Shown here piece after piece: positions 28,401-38,039 of a stretch of DNA of 64,000 bases. The notes beneath the pieces are model-generated. The model had not been told where the DNA came from. It worked only from the letters and a program-made list of their open reading frames with translations, and ran no database searches. This DNA comes from Paraburkholderia edwinii. Its GTDB lineage: Bacteria; Pseudomonadota; Gammaproteobacteria; Burkholderiales; Burkholderiaceae. Where the stretch lies: positions 1-64,000 of the forward strand of contig NZ_CP080096.1 in the NCBI RefSeq assembly GCF_019428685.1, given 5' to 3'. Position numbers and translations under genes: made by a program. Each line of letters begins with the position of its first letter. Position 1 is the first letter of the stretch.

Positions 28401-29455
28401 ATGCGCTGCACGCTTAGCACGCCATCCTTATCGCGCGCCAGATGGGCGGTCGGTGCGTCGATGCGGATCTCGTTGAAGTGGTACACGCTCTTGAGCGGCT
28501 CGAGCAGACCCGCGTCGACATGCACCGCGCGCGCAGCAAAGAACGGCGCCTTCTGCGCGTCGGTCACGTCGACGTCGGCGAGATCGGTCGTGCCCGTCAC
28601 GCGCAGCGTCGGCGTGTCGCCCGACATCACGAAATTAAGCTTGAGGTCGCTCGACAGCTTGCCGGCCTGCACTGTCACCGGCAGCTTCGCGGGCGAGTAC
28701 GACAACAGACGCGGCACATCGAGCCCTTCAAACCGCAGCGACACTTCGGATTCGCGCGACGCCGCGAACGGCTTGGTCTTGCCGTCGATCGCAAGCGGAC
28801 TGCCGTCGATGCGCATGCGCAACAGCGGCTGGACAAAGATGTCGGTCTTCGACGGCAGCGTCGCGATAAACGGCACGCCGAGTTTCCACTGATCGATGAC
28901 GTGCTTCTCATTGAGCATGCGGTCGTCGAACGTGATCTGCCCATTTTCGAGACGAATGTTCGACACCGAGAACAGCGTCGGCTTGCTATCGGGCTTCGAC
29001 GGCTGCTTCGAAAATTTGTCGATCAGATCGCTGAAATTGAAGCGATTTGCATCGTAGCGAACGATATGAAAGCGCGGCGAATCGATTTGTACTTCGTTGA
29101 CGATCGGCGCCGCGCGAAACAGCGACATCCATGAGGGCCGCACGATCAGCCGTTCGATATCGACGAAGTCACCGGCGCCGCCGCGTTCGCCGATATGAAT
29201 GCGGTCGGCTTCGAGATTCAGCGTGTAGGGATTGAGCGCGATGCGGCCGATCGTGGCAGGACGATCGAGTTGTGCGGACAGCTGTTGCGCGGCGATATGG
29301 CGGATCAGCGGCGGCGCGGCGAAGAAGCCGAGCAGCCCGAACAGCACGATGAAGATCAGGAGGCCAATGACGACACGGCGAGTGCGTCGTGCGTGTGCAA
29401 CGTTGCGCACGGCCTGGAAAGAGGATGCGAGCGTTGCTTTATTGAGGCTTGCCAT
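25415..29455 (-). CDS. DUF748 (AsmA-like) envelope protein
   Basis: A 1346-residue protein with one N-terminal membrane helix (about 28-52; VVIGLLIFIVLFGLLGFFAAPPLI) and a huge periplasmic part with repeated beta-rich AsmA/DUF748 modules (DRPATIGRIALNPYTLNLEADRIHIGE). Two Ala/Ser-rich low-complexity linkers occur near residues 360-430 and 880-950. The last 200 residues look OmpA-like (DAGSAKLSDAADQKLDTIAKAL, IDLIGRVDP), suggesting wall contact. Family members are linked to envelope lipid transport or homeostasis. The ATG at 29455 begins a normal signal-anchor; an upstream TTG frame adds a poor extension. Confidence 0.85.
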   Translation of the reverse strand: MASLNKATLASSFQAVRNVAHARRTRRVVIGLLIFIVLFGLLGFFAAPPLIRHIAAQQLSAQLDRPATIGRIALNPYTLNLEADRIHIGERGGAGDFVDIERLIVRPSWMSLFRAAPIVNEVQIDSPRFHIVRYDANRFNFSDLIDKFSKQPSKPDSKPTLFSVSNIRLENGQITFDDRMLNEKHVIDQWKLGVPFIATLPSKTDIFVQPLLRMRIDGSPLAIDGKTKPFAASRESEVSLRFEGLDVPRLLSYSPAKLPVTVQAGKLSSDLKLNFVMSGDTPTLRVTGTTDLADVDVTDAQKAPFFAARAVHVDAGLLEPLKSVYHFNEIRIDAPTAHLARDKDGVLSVQRMFAAQPAANAGAGAAAAPASAAASTATNLAASAPNAASSASTSASASTSASAPQAAASAPAAPTATEAATAAPPLDLAIKRFTLSDGTVELADAAASRPVTTTLTNVGMSLTDFSSIAKTPARYALNLKSKNDGGTLNAAGTFGMVAKTADVKLDLKSISLPPLQPYLDTATAAQVLDGTLTASVGLSANWAQSPPALKVGASTLDLQSLKVAARGVKQPAIALAQGHVALKDVDVGARKADIDSIDVSGLSIDATREKNGDIDLLSLAGPPHQEAQERTAIHAVKKAQEAGPAWHYTIGALNLKDGSATFTDNSTARPVKVAFAPLQLKVQQISDDLTKPLPIDLQATVNRKGTLGVSGDVTASPLKLALKLDANRLDAAAFEPYFGSKLNATIASALLNAKGDVALADEPVAHGKSGGGLKASYRGDAALVDVRMLDKATSGPFAGWRSLALTNLKADYDARGTDVDASRVTFSDFYGRVLLDAQGKLNLSDVVAKSGDGGAHSLTHDDKKDGKEPIPLTPPATAEVKVASDANAAPAATAAASTPASVGQTANAATAAAASASASAPHTAAAAPAAHGGKPQTAQTAQTASASAPVRMRFGQLVLQNGRVTYTDNFVKPNYTANLVAIHGTVGAFGTQSTTPAPVDIAAKLAANGPLSIRGTVNPLIAKPELDLTATAHDIELTNLTPYSAKYAGYPITKGKLNVDLHYKLENNQLSANNHLFIDQLTFGDHVDNDTATKLPVKLAIALLKNSRGEIDVDIPVSGSLDNPEFSIGGLIWRAVLNLLQKAVAAPFSLLAHAFGGGHSADDYGYVQFDAGSAKLSDAADQKLDTIAKALSDKPSVRIDLIGRVDPAVDEPALRTRYVDRLVKQQKLKDVVGNGESVDTSSVTVDPKEYQKYLTKAYKDADFKKPSNFIGMTKTLPDDEMKNALAEHAPINEASLRNLAQRRAQAVQQYFDGKIDSSRVFIVAPKLDASGINDKGPTTRVDFGLK

Positions 29456-29606
29456 TCTCGGTCGCGGATCGTGCGGCGGCAAGCCCGCCGCGGTGACGGA
29501 AGTCGGGATTGCCGGAAGTATACGTCTTGTGCCACGGCGGCAGAGCAAATGTAAGGACGATGTTACTCATTGCCCATGAACCTCCGCGGCACGTACCCGC
29601 ACGCCG

Positions 29607-31085
29607 CTATTGCCGCACGATCGGCGGCGGCTGCCACGTGCCGTCGCTCGCCTGCGGTTTTGGCGCATAAAGTCGCATGACGAGCTCGAACCCGCCGCGC
29701 GGTGTCGGCAGCCAGTTCGCGCTCTTGCGCCGCGCCGACGAGACGGTCACGTCGATCGAACCGTCGCGATTGCGGCGCAAGCCGTTGCGGTCGCCGACCG
29801 CGACGTGTGCGGTGTCGCTGTCGTCGAGCGAGCCATCCTTCGTGTAGGCCGTGATCGACCAGAAACCGCGCGTCGGCGGCAACTGGCCCGGTGCGAAATG
29901 AATGACGTAGCGGTTTGCGCCATTGAGCAGGTGCCCGTCGCTATCGACGGTTGCAGTGGCGCGCACCTCGTCGTCTTTCGTGCCGATGCCGGGCTGCGCG
30001 TAGGCGGCATACGCGCGCAATCCGTAGTCGGGCCCGTAATTGCCGATACCGTCGCCGAACCAGCTCCAGCCATTTGCGGTCAGCACATTCGACGGCGCCG
30101 TCTGCACGCGCGCGCGGCCGTCGGCGAGGCCCGCGGCGAGCGCGCTGTTCGCGCCGGACGGAAACTGCACGGGCTCGTCGGGCTTCACGCCGAAATCGGC
30201 CAGGATGCTGAGCGCATGCGCGTCCGGCGGCGACGGCGGATTGTCGGGCAGCCATCGCGCGAGGCGATCGAAGAAGCCCTTCGGATCGAGCGCCGCGACC
30301 TGCGCATCGGGCGTACCCGTGGCCGGCATATCGCCGGCCGGGTAGCTGCGCGGGGTATCAGGCGGCTCGGCGGCGCCGGTATAGATGTCGAGCGGCGCCA
30401 CGCGCATCGCGCGCTGCAGCTTGCGGATCGCGGCGAGGTCGCGCCCGCCGTTCGACTGCACGCGGATTTTGAGCCATACGTAGCGGGTCGGCACGTCGAT
30501 GCGCTTGACGCCCTTCGGCAAATCGCCATTCCAGGCTTGCGGCACGAACGCGACGGTCTGCGCCTTGATGCCGGTGACGCGCGCGCCGGTTTGCGCGGCG
30601 GTGGTCGACCACAGCACGTTGGTCCACATGTCGAGCGCGCGCGCATCGACATAGCGGTTACGCGAGTCGGGCAGCGACACGACGACCGGCTGTCCGGAGA
30701 CATCGAGCCACGCCGACGAATCGATCGTGTCGACGCTCGGCGTCGGCCGGTTCGCCGCGCCGACCGGCGGCAGCGCCTGCGCGTGACGCAGCGTGTTGAG
30801 CGGCGCCTGGCCCGGCCCGGTGCCGACCGCAGCGTCGCGCGCGACGCCCATCAGCACGAGCGGATAGGCGAACACATAGGAGTCGGCCACTTCGTCCTGA
30901 ATCCAGCCGGTGGCCTTCGGCTTCGAAATCGGCGAGGAGCTGCAACCGGCCAGCAAGGCGGCGGCGGTCAGCGAGACGCAAACGGCATAACGGGAATAGA
31001 AAGGTAGGGGCTTGGGCAAATGCAAATTCAGCGGCAAATTCGGCGACGAATTCAGCGAATCAGATTCTTGGCGATTTTTTGTCAT
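29607..31085 (-). CDS. DUF1254/DUF1214 lipoprotein
   Basis: A 492-residue protein with a probable lipoprotein signal: hydrophobic stretch then LLAGC near residue 48. The body matches the DUF1254 domain (EVADSYVFAYPLVLMGVARD, DTIDSSAWLDVSGQPVVVSLPDSRNRYVDARALDMWTNVL) and the C-terminal DUF1214 domain (NRYVIHFAPGQLPPTRGFWSITAYTKDG, RGGFELVMRLYAP). Function of the family is unknown; it is widespread in proteobacterial envelopes. Monocistronic by position, divergent from the PaiB-like gene. Confidence 0.85.
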   Translation of the reverse strand: MTKNRQESDSLNSSPNLPLNLHLPKPLPFYSRYAVCVSLTAAALLAGCSSSPISKPKATGWIQDEVADSYVFAYPLVLMGVARDAAVGTGPGQAPLNTLRHAQALPPVGAANRPTPSVDTIDSSAWLDVSGQPVVVSLPDSRNRYVDARALDMWTNVLWSTTAAQTGARVTGIKAQTVAFVPQAWNGDLPKGVKRIDVPTRYVWLKIRVQSNGGRDLAAIRKLQRAMRVAPLDIYTGAAEPPDTPRSYPAGDMPATGTPDAQVAALDPKGFFDRLARWLPDNPPSPPDAHALSILADFGVKPDEPVQFPSGANSALAAGLADGRARVQTAPSNVLTANGWSWFGDGIGNYGPDYGLRAYAAYAQPGIGTKDDEVRATATVDSDGHLLNGANRYVIHFAPGQLPPTRGFWSITAYTKDGSLDDSDTAHVAVGDRNGLRRNRDGSIDVTVSSARRKSANWLPTPRGGFELVMRLYAPKPQASDGTWQPPPIVRQ

Positions 31086-31323
31086 TCGACGAACAGGCGT
31101 CCGTTAGGTTACGTCGGTCAGGGCGTGCGGGTCGCCGGGTTCGGCCCGCCGCGCGCCCGCCGCGTTTTCCTGGTTCTGAGGATTATGTAGACGCGTTGTA
31201 TCGTATCCGTGACACACAGGCAAGCATATCCGCGAGAAGGACGCGCACAGACGGCGTTTTCGCGTTACGTTTGCGCTTTTCCGCATTTTTCTGCGGGATC
31301 GGTTTAATGATGGGAGCGAACTC

Positions 31324-31965
31324 ATGTATATGCCCGCGCACTTCGAAGAGCAGCGCACCGACGAACTGCATCGGCTGATCGACGACTATCCGCTGGGCGC
31401 GCTCGTCACGGTGGGACCGCACGGGCTCGATGCGAACCATGTGCCGTTCGAGTTCGATCCGGCGAGCGGCGCGCACGGCACGCTGCGCGCGCATGTCGCG
31501 CGCGCGAATCCTGTATGGCGCGAGGTGGCTGAGCGGCCGGAGGCGCTGGTGATCTTCCAGGGGCCGTCCGCGTATATTTCGCCGAACTGGTACCCGAGCA
31601 AACACGAAGCGCACCGCCAGGTGCCGACTTACAACTATATGGTGGTGCATGCGCATGGCCGGATCGTGGTTCGCGACGACGAACGCTTCCTGCGCGGCCT
31701 CGTCGCGCGGCTCACGCGCAAGATGGAAGCGGGCGAGCCCGCGCCGTGGAAGATGGGCGATGCGCCAGAGGATTTTATTTCTCAGATGTTGGGCGCAATT
31801 GTCGGGATCGAGATCGAGGTGACGCGGCTGGTGGGGAAATGGAAGCTGGGGCAGAACAAGGAACTGGGCGACCGGCAAGGGGCGCTCGACGCGCTGCGGG
31901 AGCGTGGCAGCGATGCGCAGTTGGGGGTGTCGGCGGCGATGGAGGGGAGCTTGAGGAAGGGGTGA
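31324..31965 (+). CDS. PaiB-like FMN-binding protein (putative negative regulator)
   Basis: A 213-residue cytoplasmic protein of the FMN-binding split-barrel family first described as PaiB. Family strings include [49 protein letters not shown] and [14 protein letters not shown]. The name regulator derives from a Bacillus member; DNA binding is not evident here and an enzymatic or flavin-binding role is equally possible. The ATG at 31324 has GGGAG 7 nt upstream. Followed by the copper ATPase gene, which has its own promoter. Confidence 0.88.
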   Translation: MYMPAHFEEQRTDELHRLIDDYPLGALVTVGPHGLDANHVPFEFDPASGAHGTLRAHVARANPVWREVAERPEALVIFQGPSAYISPNWYPSKHEAHRQVPTYNYMVVHAHGRIVVRDDERFLRGLVARLTRKMEAGEPAPWKMGDAPEDFISQMLGAIVGIEIEVTRLVGKWKLGQNKELGDRQGALDALRERGSDAQLGVSAAMEGSLRKG

Positions 31966-31973
31966 AGATTGCC

Positions 31974-32004
31974 TTGACCTTCCCATCATTGGAACGTCGA
32001 TACT
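31974..32004 (+). promoter_or_regulatory. CueR-type (MerR family) copper promoter
   Basis: -35 TTGACC (31974-31979) and -10 GATACT (31999-32004) are separated by 19 bp, the overlong spacing typical of MerR-family activated promoters. The spacer holds an imperfect dyad GACCTTCC/GGAACGTC (7 of 8 positions symmetrical), very close to known CueR operators at copA genes. The ATPase start is 46 bp downstream. No cueR gene is in the window. Confidence 0.8.
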
Positions 32005-32050
32005 GGGTTTCATCGAGTGGCCCATCGGCCGCTGCAGGAGCCCAATAATC

Positions 32051-34681
32051 ATGACCGACCTTGCCACGCCAGCCAGTGCCGCCGCGACGCCGCCCGCCGC
32101 GCCGGCCACCGAGCTCGAAATCCAGGGCATGACGTGCGCGTCGTGCGTGATGCGCGTTGAGAAGGCGCTCGCAAAGGTGCCGGGTGTCGCGCGAGCGAGC
32201 GTCAATCTTGCGACCGAAAAGGCCACGGTCGATGCCGATTCGTCGGTTTCCGTCGATACGTTGCTCGCGGCCGTGCGCAAGGCAGGATATGACGCCACGG
32301 CGGTCGCTCAGGCTGCCGATCCGGGCGTAGCAGCCGCGTCTGTGTCGCCCGCGTCTTCAGCTGCCGAACTCGCGATCGGCGGCATGACCTGTGCCTCATG
32401 CGCGATGCGCGTCGAAAAGGCGCTCACGAAGGTGCCCGGCGTCGCGTCCGTGTCCGTCAATCTCGCGACCGAAAAGGCCAGCGTACGGTTGAACGATGCG
32501 ACCGATGCGCCCAGGTCCACGGTCGATCAGCTGATCGCCGCTGTCGAAAAGGCCGGCTACCATGCGACGCCGCTCGCGCCCGAGGCCGACGCCGCCGTCG
32601 CAGCCACCGCTTCGACGGCCGGTCCCGCTACCGCAACCTCCACCAAACCACACGACATCGCACACCGCGACCTCATCGCCGTGATCGTCGCCGCCCTGCT
32701 GACGCTGCCGCTGATCGCTCCGATGTTCGCCGAACCGTTCGGCTTCCACGCCATGCTGCCCGGCCCTGCGCAGCTCGTGCTCGCGACGATCGTCCAGTTC
32801 GTGTTCGGCGCGCGCTTCTATCGCGCCGCATGGCGCGCCGTGCGCGCGGGCGCGGGCAATATGGATCTGCTCGTCGCGCTCGGCACCTCGGCCGCCTACG
32901 GCATCAGCCTCTATCAGCTCGCGATGCATCCCGGCGACACGATGCATCTGTATTTCGAAGCGTCGGCGGTCGTGATCACGCTCGTGCGCTTCGGCAAATG
33001 GCTCGAGGCGCGCGCCAAGCGCCAGACCACCGATGCGATTCGCGCGCTCAACGCGTTGCGGCCGGACCGCGCGCACATCGTCGTCGGCAACGACGAACGC
33101 GAAGTGCCGCTCGCGCAAGTGCGCGTCGGCATGATCGTCGCGGTGCGGCCGGGCGAACGTGTTCCCGTCGACGGCGCGCTCTTGCAAGGCCGCACGCATA
33201 TCGACGAATCGCTGATCACCGGCGAAAGCATGCCGGTGCCGAAGCAATCCGACGATACGGTCACCGCGGGCTCGATCAACGGCGAAGGCGCAATCACCGT
33301 GCGCACCACGGCGATCGGCGCGGAGACGACGCTCGCGCGCATCATCCGGCTCGTCGAAACCGCGCAGGCAGAAAAGGCGCCGATCCAGAGGCTCGTCGAC
33401 CGCGTGAGCGCGGTGTTCGTACCCGTGATCCTCGCGATCGCCGCGCTCACGCTGATGGGCTGGCTGTTCGCGGGCGCCGGCGTCGAGCCGGCCATTCTCA
33501 ATGCGGTCGCCGTGCTCGTGATCGCCTGCCCTTGCGCGCTCGGCCTCGCGACGCCGGCCGCGATCATGGCCGGCACCGGTGTCGCCGCGCGTCACGGCGT
33601 GCTGATCAAGGACGCACAGGCACTCGAAACCGCGCATCAGATCAATGTGGTCGCCTTCGATAAAACCGGCACGCTGACGGTCGGGCAACCATCGGTAACG
33701 GCGTTCGAGACCGTCGATGGCGTCGATCGTGAAGACGCGTTGCGTCTCGCCGCGGCTGTGCAACGGCATAGCGATCATCCGTTGGCTCGCGCGGTGGTGA
33801 AGGCGTTTGAGGCGGGGCGGAGTGCGCCCCAGACTACAAACGCTTCGGTGAGCGTCGAAGTCCGCGAACAGGTCTTAACCTCGCTCTCCGCGCGCGCCGT
33901 TCCCGGCCGCGGCGTCGAAGCCGACATCGACGGACGCACGATCGCCATCGGCAGCGGGCGCTGGCTCGCCGAGCTCAACATCGCATTGCCGGAGCGTCTC
34001 GCATTGCGCGCGCAGCAGCTCGAACACGCGGGCAACACCGTGTCGTGGCTGATCACACGCGGCCGCGCAAACGCAAGCGACAGCGAAAGCCCCACCGCCA
34101 CGCCGCCCGCCGTCCTCGCCCTCATCGCATTCGGCGACACCGTGAAGCCCACCGCGCGCGCCGCGATCGAGCGCCTCAAGCAAATGGGCATCAAAAGCGT
34201 GCTCGTCACCGGCGACAACCGCGGCAGCGCCGCGAGCGTCGCGGCCGCGCTCGGCATCGACGAATTCCACGCGGAAGTGCTGCCCGCCGACAAGGCGCGC
34301 GTGATTCACGACCTCAAGATCCGCAGCGCGGGCGTCGTTGCGATGGCCGGCGACGGCATCAACGATGCCCCCGCGCTCGCCGCCGCCGATATCGGCATCG
34401 CGATGGCAACCGGCACCGACGTCGCGATGCACGCGGCCGGCATCACGCTGATGCGCGGCGACCCGGCGCTCGTCGCCGACGCGATCGATATCTCGCGCCG
34501 CACCTGGCGCAAGATCCAGCAGAACCTGTTCTGGGCCTTCGTGTACAACCTGATCGGCATCCCGCTCGCCGCGTTCGGCTTGCTCAATCCGATGCTGGCG
34601 GGCGCGGCCATGGCCTTTTCGAGCGTCAGCGTGGTGACGAACGCGCTGCTGCTGCGCCGCTGGAACGCGCGGCGCGACTGA
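32051..34681 (+). CDS. copA: Copper-exporting P-type ATPase
   Basis: An 876-residue P1B-type ATPase pumping Cu(I) out of the cytoplasm. Two N-terminal heavy-metal-associated domains each carry GMTCASC (near residues 27-33 and 115-121). The membrane domain has the CPC copper site at 493-495 ([15 protein letters not shown]), actuator motif LITGESMPV, phosphorylation motif DKTGT with D537, HP motif SDHPLA and hinge [20 protein letters not shown]. The last helices contain the YN and MxxS residues of Cu ATPases ([21 protein letters not shown]). AGGAG precedes the ATG. Regulated by the CueR-type promoter directly upstream. Confidence 0.96.
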   Translation: MTDLATPASAAATPPAAPATELEIQGMTCASCVMRVEKALAKVPGVARASVNLATEKATVDADSSVSVDTLLAAVRKAGYDATAVAQAADPGVAAASVSPASSAAELAIGGMTCASCAMRVEKALTKVPGVASVSVNLATEKASVRLNDATDAPRSTVDQLIAAVEKAGYHATPLAPEADAAVAATASTAGPATATSTKPHDIAHRDLIAVIVAALLTLPLIAPMFAEPFGFHAMLPGPAQLVLATIVQFVFGARFYRAAWRAVRAGAGNMDLLVALGTSAAYGISLYQLAMHPGDTMHLYFEASAVVITLVRFGKWLEARAKRQTTDAIRALNALRPDRAHIVVGNDEREVPLAQVRVGMIVAVRPGERVPVDGALLQGRTHIDESLITGESMPVPKQSDDTVTAGSINGEGAITVRTTAIGAETTLARIIRLVETAQAEKAPIQRLVDRVSAVFVPVILAIAALTLMGWLFAGAGVEPAILNAVAVLVIACPCALGLATPAAIMAGTGVAARHGVLIKDAQALETAHQINVVAFDKTGTLTVGQPSVTAFETVDGVDREDALRLAAAVQRHSDHPLARAVVKAFEAGRSAPQTTNASVSVEVREQVLTSLSARAVPGRGVEADIDGRTIAIGSGRWLAELNIALPERLALRAQQLEHAGNTVSWLITRGRANASDSESPTATPPAVLALIAFGDTVKPTARAAIERLKQMGIKSVLVTGDNRGSAASVAAALGIDEFHAEVLPADKARVIHDLKIRSAGVVAMAGDGINDAPALAAADIGIAMATGTDVAMHAAGITLMRGDPALVADAIDISRRTWRKIQQNLFWAFVYNLIGIPLAAFGLLNPMLAGAAMAFSSVSVVTNALLLRRWNARRD

Positions 34682-34740
34682 GCGCGACTGAGCGCGACTG
34701 AGCGCACCTGACCGCACCTGACCGCACCCGATCGCGCCGG
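34671..34740 (+). repeat. 10-bp tandem repeat across the copA stop codon
   Basis: About seven 10-bp units based on AGCGCGACTG run across the end of the ATPase gene: three exact copies at 34681-34710 after a partial one, then degenerating units (AGCGCACCTG, ACCGCACCTG twice-like) to about 34740. The first units are coding and the stop TGA is itself part of the repeat, so repeat slippage could alter the C-terminus. The remaining gap to 34968 holds no gene. Confidence 0.8.
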
Positions 34741-34968
34741 CCGGCGCGCCGCGCACTATGCTCACGCCCGGCCCGCGCGTCGGCGGACACAACAGCCCGG
34801 CCCATGCAACGGGCCATCATTACACCCACCTTTCGAAAAACTAAAGAAATCCGTCCGCGCCGCCGTTAACCCGAATCAGGTCGCGAGAACTTCAATCGTT
34901 GGGCAATCCGCTCGCGACGCGAAACTGCGCATGCAGTCCGTCCCGTCCCCGTTACCGCCAGCACTGAC

Positions 34969-36945
34969 ATGGAATTCCCTTCTTTGCGCCGCGCCAGCGT
35001 CGGCGCCAGGCTCGCCATGCTGTCGTGCGCACTGGTGGCGTTGATCTTCGCGGCCTTCACATGGGCCGTCACGCGCTCGGCCGGCGAGCAGATCAACGAA
35101 CAGGTGCTCACGCGCATCGCCGAAAAAGACCGCTCGATCGCCGAGACGATTTCGCTGTTCGACAAGGCGCTCAGCGCCGAAGTCGGCCGTTCGATGTCGT
35201 TGTTCGAACACTTTCTGCCGTCGAACTTCGCGCTCGACGAAGCGCAGAAGGTCGACATCAACGGTGTCGCGACGCCTGTCTTCAAGGCCGGCGACAAGAC
35301 GCTCAATCTCGACTTCTCGATTCCCGACGACTTCCTCGCGCAAAGCGGCGCCATCGCGAGCATCTTCGCGCGCACCGGCGACGACTTCGTGCGCGTGACG
35401 ACGTCGCTGAAAAAGCAGGACGGCTCGCGCGCGATCGGCACGCTGCTTGATCGCAAAGGCCCCGCCTACGCGCCGATTTTCGCGGGCAAGTCGTACACGG
35501 GTCTCGCCACGCTGTTCGGCAAGCGCTATATCACGCAGTACAAGCCGATTCTCGATGCGACTGGCCGCGTGATCGGCGCGCTCTTTGTCGGTGTCGACGT
35601 CGATGCGCAGATCCGTTCGATCGAGGACGGCATCCGCAAGCTGAAGATCGGCGACAGCGGCTATTACTTCGTGATCGATGCGTCCAATGGCGCGGATCGC
35701 GGCAAATTCGTCGTGCATCCGGCCGCGGCCGGCCAGAAGGCCGACGACAACAACGCGCCGTATCGTCAGATGCTCGACGAGAAGGAAGGCCGTATGGCCT
35801 ACACGTCGCAGGATGCGGCGCTCGGCGAAACCGGTGCGTCCGACAAATACGCGTCCTTCATCACCGTGCCTGAATGGCAGTGGCTGCTCGGCGGCATCGC
35901 GAAACGCGACGAGGTGATGGCCGAAGTCAACGCGACGCGGGACCGCTTCCTGCTGATCGGTTTCGTGCTCGTCGCCGTGTTCGTGGCGATCTTCCTGATT
36001 GTCGTGCGCCGCCTCGTGAGCCGGCCGCTCGAAGAAGCGGCGAAGGCATCCGAACGATTCGCGGCCGGCGACCTCAGCGTGCGCGTGGCCGATGCGAGCC
36101 GCGGTCGCAGCGATGAGATCGGCCGCCTCATGCATGCGATCGACGGTATCGGCGAAGGGCTCGCGCGCATCGTCACGCAGGTACGCAGCGCATCGTCGGA
36201 TATCACCGACGGCACCACGAAGATCGCGGCCGGCAGCGGCGATATCGCGGCCCGCGTCGCGACGCAGGCGAGCAGCCTCGAAGAAACCGCGGCGAGCATG
36301 GAAGAGCTGACCTCGACCGTGCAGCAGAACGCGGGGCACGCGGCGCAGGCGAATACGCTCGTCACGAATGCGTCGGCTGCGGCCGTCGACGGCGGGCGCG
36401 CGGTCGAACGCGTCGTGTCGACAATGGGCGAGATCAGCCAGTCGTCGAAGAAGATCGCCGATATCACGTCGGTGATCGAAGGCATCGCGTTCCAGACGAA
36501 CATCCTCGCGCTCAACGCGGCCGTCGAAGCGGCACGCGCGGGCGAGCACGGCAAGGGCTTTGCGGTCGTCGCCTCGGAAGTGCGCGCGCTAGCGCAGCGC
36601 AGCGCCGCGGCGGCGAAGGAAATCGAAGCGCTGATCGCCGAATCGACGGCGCAAGTCGACAACGGTTACCGGATCGCCGAGGAAGCGAGCGTAACGATGC
36701 GCGGCATCGTCGATCGTGTCGGCCAGGTGCAGACGATCATCGGCGAGATCAGCGTCGCGTCGCGCGAGCAGTCGGGCGGCATCGAGCAGGTCAATCTCGC
36801 GGTCACGCAGATCGGCGAGGCGACGCAGCAGAACGCGACGCTCGTCGTCGAAGCGGAACGCGCGGCGGCTCAATTGCGAGAACAGGCGGACCGCTTGAGC
36901 GATGCGGTCAGCGTGTTCAAGGTCAACGCGAGAGGGCGCTCCTGA
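34969..36945 (+). CDS. Methyl-accepting chemotaxis protein, Cache sensor
   Basis: A 658-residue chemoreceptor. Membrane helix 1 at about 15-35, a periplasmic sensor of about 270 residues with Cache_3/Cache_2-like features ([77 protein letters not shown]), helix 2 near 325-347, a HAMP domain, and the cytoplasmic signalling hairpin tip [43 protein letters not shown]. No C-terminal pentapeptide for CheR/CheB binding is seen. The ligand is unknown; such Cache sensors often bind organic acids or amino acids. Converges on the flavin reductase gene 3 bp away. Confidence 0.93.
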   Translation: MEFPSLRRASVGARLAMLSCALVALIFAAFTWAVTRSAGEQINEQVLTRIAEKDRSIAETISLFDKALSAEVGRSMSLFEHFLPSNFALDEAQKVDINGVATPVFKAGDKTLNLDFSIPDDFLAQSGAIASIFARTGDDFVRVTTSLKKQDGSRAIGTLLDRKGPAYAPIFAGKSYTGLATLFGKRYITQYKPILDATGRVIGALFVGVDVDAQIRSIEDGIRKLKIGDSGYYFVIDASNGADRGKFVVHPAAAGQKADDNNAPYRQMLDEKEGRMAYTSQDAALGETGASDKYASFITVPEWQWLLGGIAKRDEVMAEVNATRDRFLLIGFVLVAVFVAIFLIVVRRLVSRPLEEAAKASERFAAGDLSVRVADASRGRSDEIGRLMHAIDGIGEGLARIVTQVRSASSDITDGTTKIAAGSGDIAARVATQASSLEETAASMEELTSTVQQNAGHAAQANTLVTNASAAAVDGGRAVERVVSTMGEISQSSKKIADITSVIEGIAFQTNILALNAAVEAARAGEHGKGFAVVASEVRALAQRSAAAAKEIEALIAESTAQVDNGYRIAEEASVTMRGIVDRVGQVQTIIGEISVASREQSGGIEQVNLAVTQIGEATQQNATLVVEAERAAAQLREQADRLSDAVSVFKVNARGRS

Positions 36946-36948
36946 CGC

Positions 36949-37563
36949 TCAAGCCTTCGGCCGGAACATCTCGAACATCGGGCCGATCTCCGCGTAGTCC
37001 GCGCGATACCCCGCTCGCATGACAGGGTGCGCGGCGATCGTATCGAACCGGCCATCCTTCAGATACTGGTTCTGGATGTGCACGCCGACCACCTGCCCGA
37101 TCGCAAGGTAGTTGTCGATCGGCTTGCCGTCGAGCGAATGCAGCGGCACGACCTGCAGCAGCTTGCATTCGAGCGCCGCCGGCGATTCGCCGACATGCGG
37201 CACCGACACATTGCGCCCCGGCACCGGCGTCAGCCCCGCGAGCTCGAATTCGTCGATTTCCGGCGGCACCGGCGCCGAGGTCTGATTCATCTGCGCGGCG
37301 AGCGTTTTCGACGTCAGGTTCCAGACGAACTCGCCCGTCTCTTCGATATTGCGGATGCTGTCTTTATACGACTCGCTGCAAAAGCCGATCATCGGCGGAA
37401 AAGTCGCGAAGGCGCCGAAGAAGCTGTAAGGCGCGAGATTGAGCCGGCCGTTCGCGGCGCGCGTCGAAATCCAGCCGATCACGCGCGGCGCGACGATCGC
37501 CTTGAACGGATCATGCGGTAAGCCGTGGCCGACGAGCGGATCGTAGAAGTGAACATCGTTCAT
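36949..37563 (-). CDS. Flavin reductase family (FMN-binding split barrel) protein
   Basis: A 204-residue cytoplasmic FMN-binding protein of the flavin reductase-like family: DPFKAIVAPRVIGWISTRAANGRLNLAPYSFFGAFATFPPMIGF, and SIRNIEETGEFVWNLTS are typical. It probably reduces free flavin for a partner oxygenase or acts on an unknown substrate; no oxygenase gene is adjacent. The start chosen is the ATG at 37563 (MNDVHFYDPL), where family similarity begins; a longer upstream frame is poor in family residues. Confidence 0.85.
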   Translation of the reverse strand: MNDVHFYDPLVGHGLPHDPFKAIVAPRVIGWISTRAANGRLNLAPYSFFGAFATFPPMIGFCSESYKDSIRNIEETGEFVWNLTSKTLAAQMNQTSAPVPPEIDEFELAGLTPVPGRNVSVPHVGESPAALECKLLQVVPLHSLDGKPIDNYLAIGQVVGVHIQNQYLKDGRFDTIAAHPVMRAGYRADYAEIGPMFEMFRPKA

Positions 37564-37649
37564 GTAGCGTTGCCGGAACCTTGGTCTGTGTTCGGTCGTT
37601 TGGACGAAGGGTCCAGCATAGCGCACGCACGATGCCGCGTTGGCCCGAA

Positions 37650-37690
37650 AACAAAACCGGCCTGCCGCTTGATGCTCGGCAGGCCGGTTC
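37650..37690 (-). terminator. Rho-independent terminator
   Basis: A perfect 13-bp stem (37655-37667 pairing with 37677-37689, arms AACCGGCCTGCCG and complement) with a 9-nt loop. On the minus strand it is followed by TTTGTTTT, so it ends transcription of the histidine-rich protein gene at 37746-38039. Confidence 0.8.
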
Positions 37691-37745
37691 ACCGTATGTG
37701 CAGCGGCAAGCGCTGCCGCATCACACCCGATTCACATCACGCGCA

Positions 37746-38039
37746 TTAACCGTGGTGATAGCGATCATGGTCATGATCGTGGGCGTGATCGTCGTGGTGA
37801 CGATACGGATCGTGTGCATGCGGATGGCGGTGCATCCAGTCGTCGTGCGACCAGTAGCGGTGGCCGTCCCAGTAGCGGCCATCGTTCTGCCAGCCGAGGT
37901 TGATCGACAGGCCGACCGGCATCATGTGCGGTTGGCCGTAAACCACCGTCTGCGCAAATGCGCCGGTTGCGCCGAGCAAAGCGCCGCCCGCGATCAGCGT
38001 GGCAATCAGGGTACGCGACGTCTTGTTCAAGGTTTTCAT
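37746..38039 (-). CDS. Small exported His/Asp-rich protein
   Basis: A 97-residue protein with a clear signal peptide (MKTLNKTSRTLIATLIAGGALLGATGAFAQ) and a short mature part. The C-terminal 45 residues are extremely rich in His, Asp, Arg and Tyr, ending in HD repeats (DDHAHDHDHDRYHHG), which suggests binding of divalent metal such as Ni, Zn or Cu in the periplasm. The start at 38039 is 6 nt from GGGAGA; an ATG at 38045 is too close to it. Followed by a strong terminator, so probably monocistronic. Not matched to a named family. Confidence 0.75.
   Translation of the reverse strand: MKTLNKTSRTLIATLIAGGALLGATGAFAQTVVYGQPHMMPVGLSINLGWQNDGRYWDGHRYWSHDDWMHRHPHAHDPYRHHDDHAHDHDHDRYHHG

Noticed and set aside
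29456..29548. Upstream TTG start extending the DUF748 protein by 31 residues
   Set aside because: Extension is Pro/Arg-rich and precedes an otherwise normal N-terminus; ATG 29455 preferred.
32396..33778. Long leftward frame inside copA
   Set aside because: Antisense shadow of a fully recognised P-type ATPase.
34671..34740. Possible CRISPR-like array
   Set aside because: Units are 10 bp and contiguous without spacers.
34876..36549. Long leftward frame opposite the Cache chemoreceptor
   Set aside because: Antisense composition artefact; the receptor has all expected domains.
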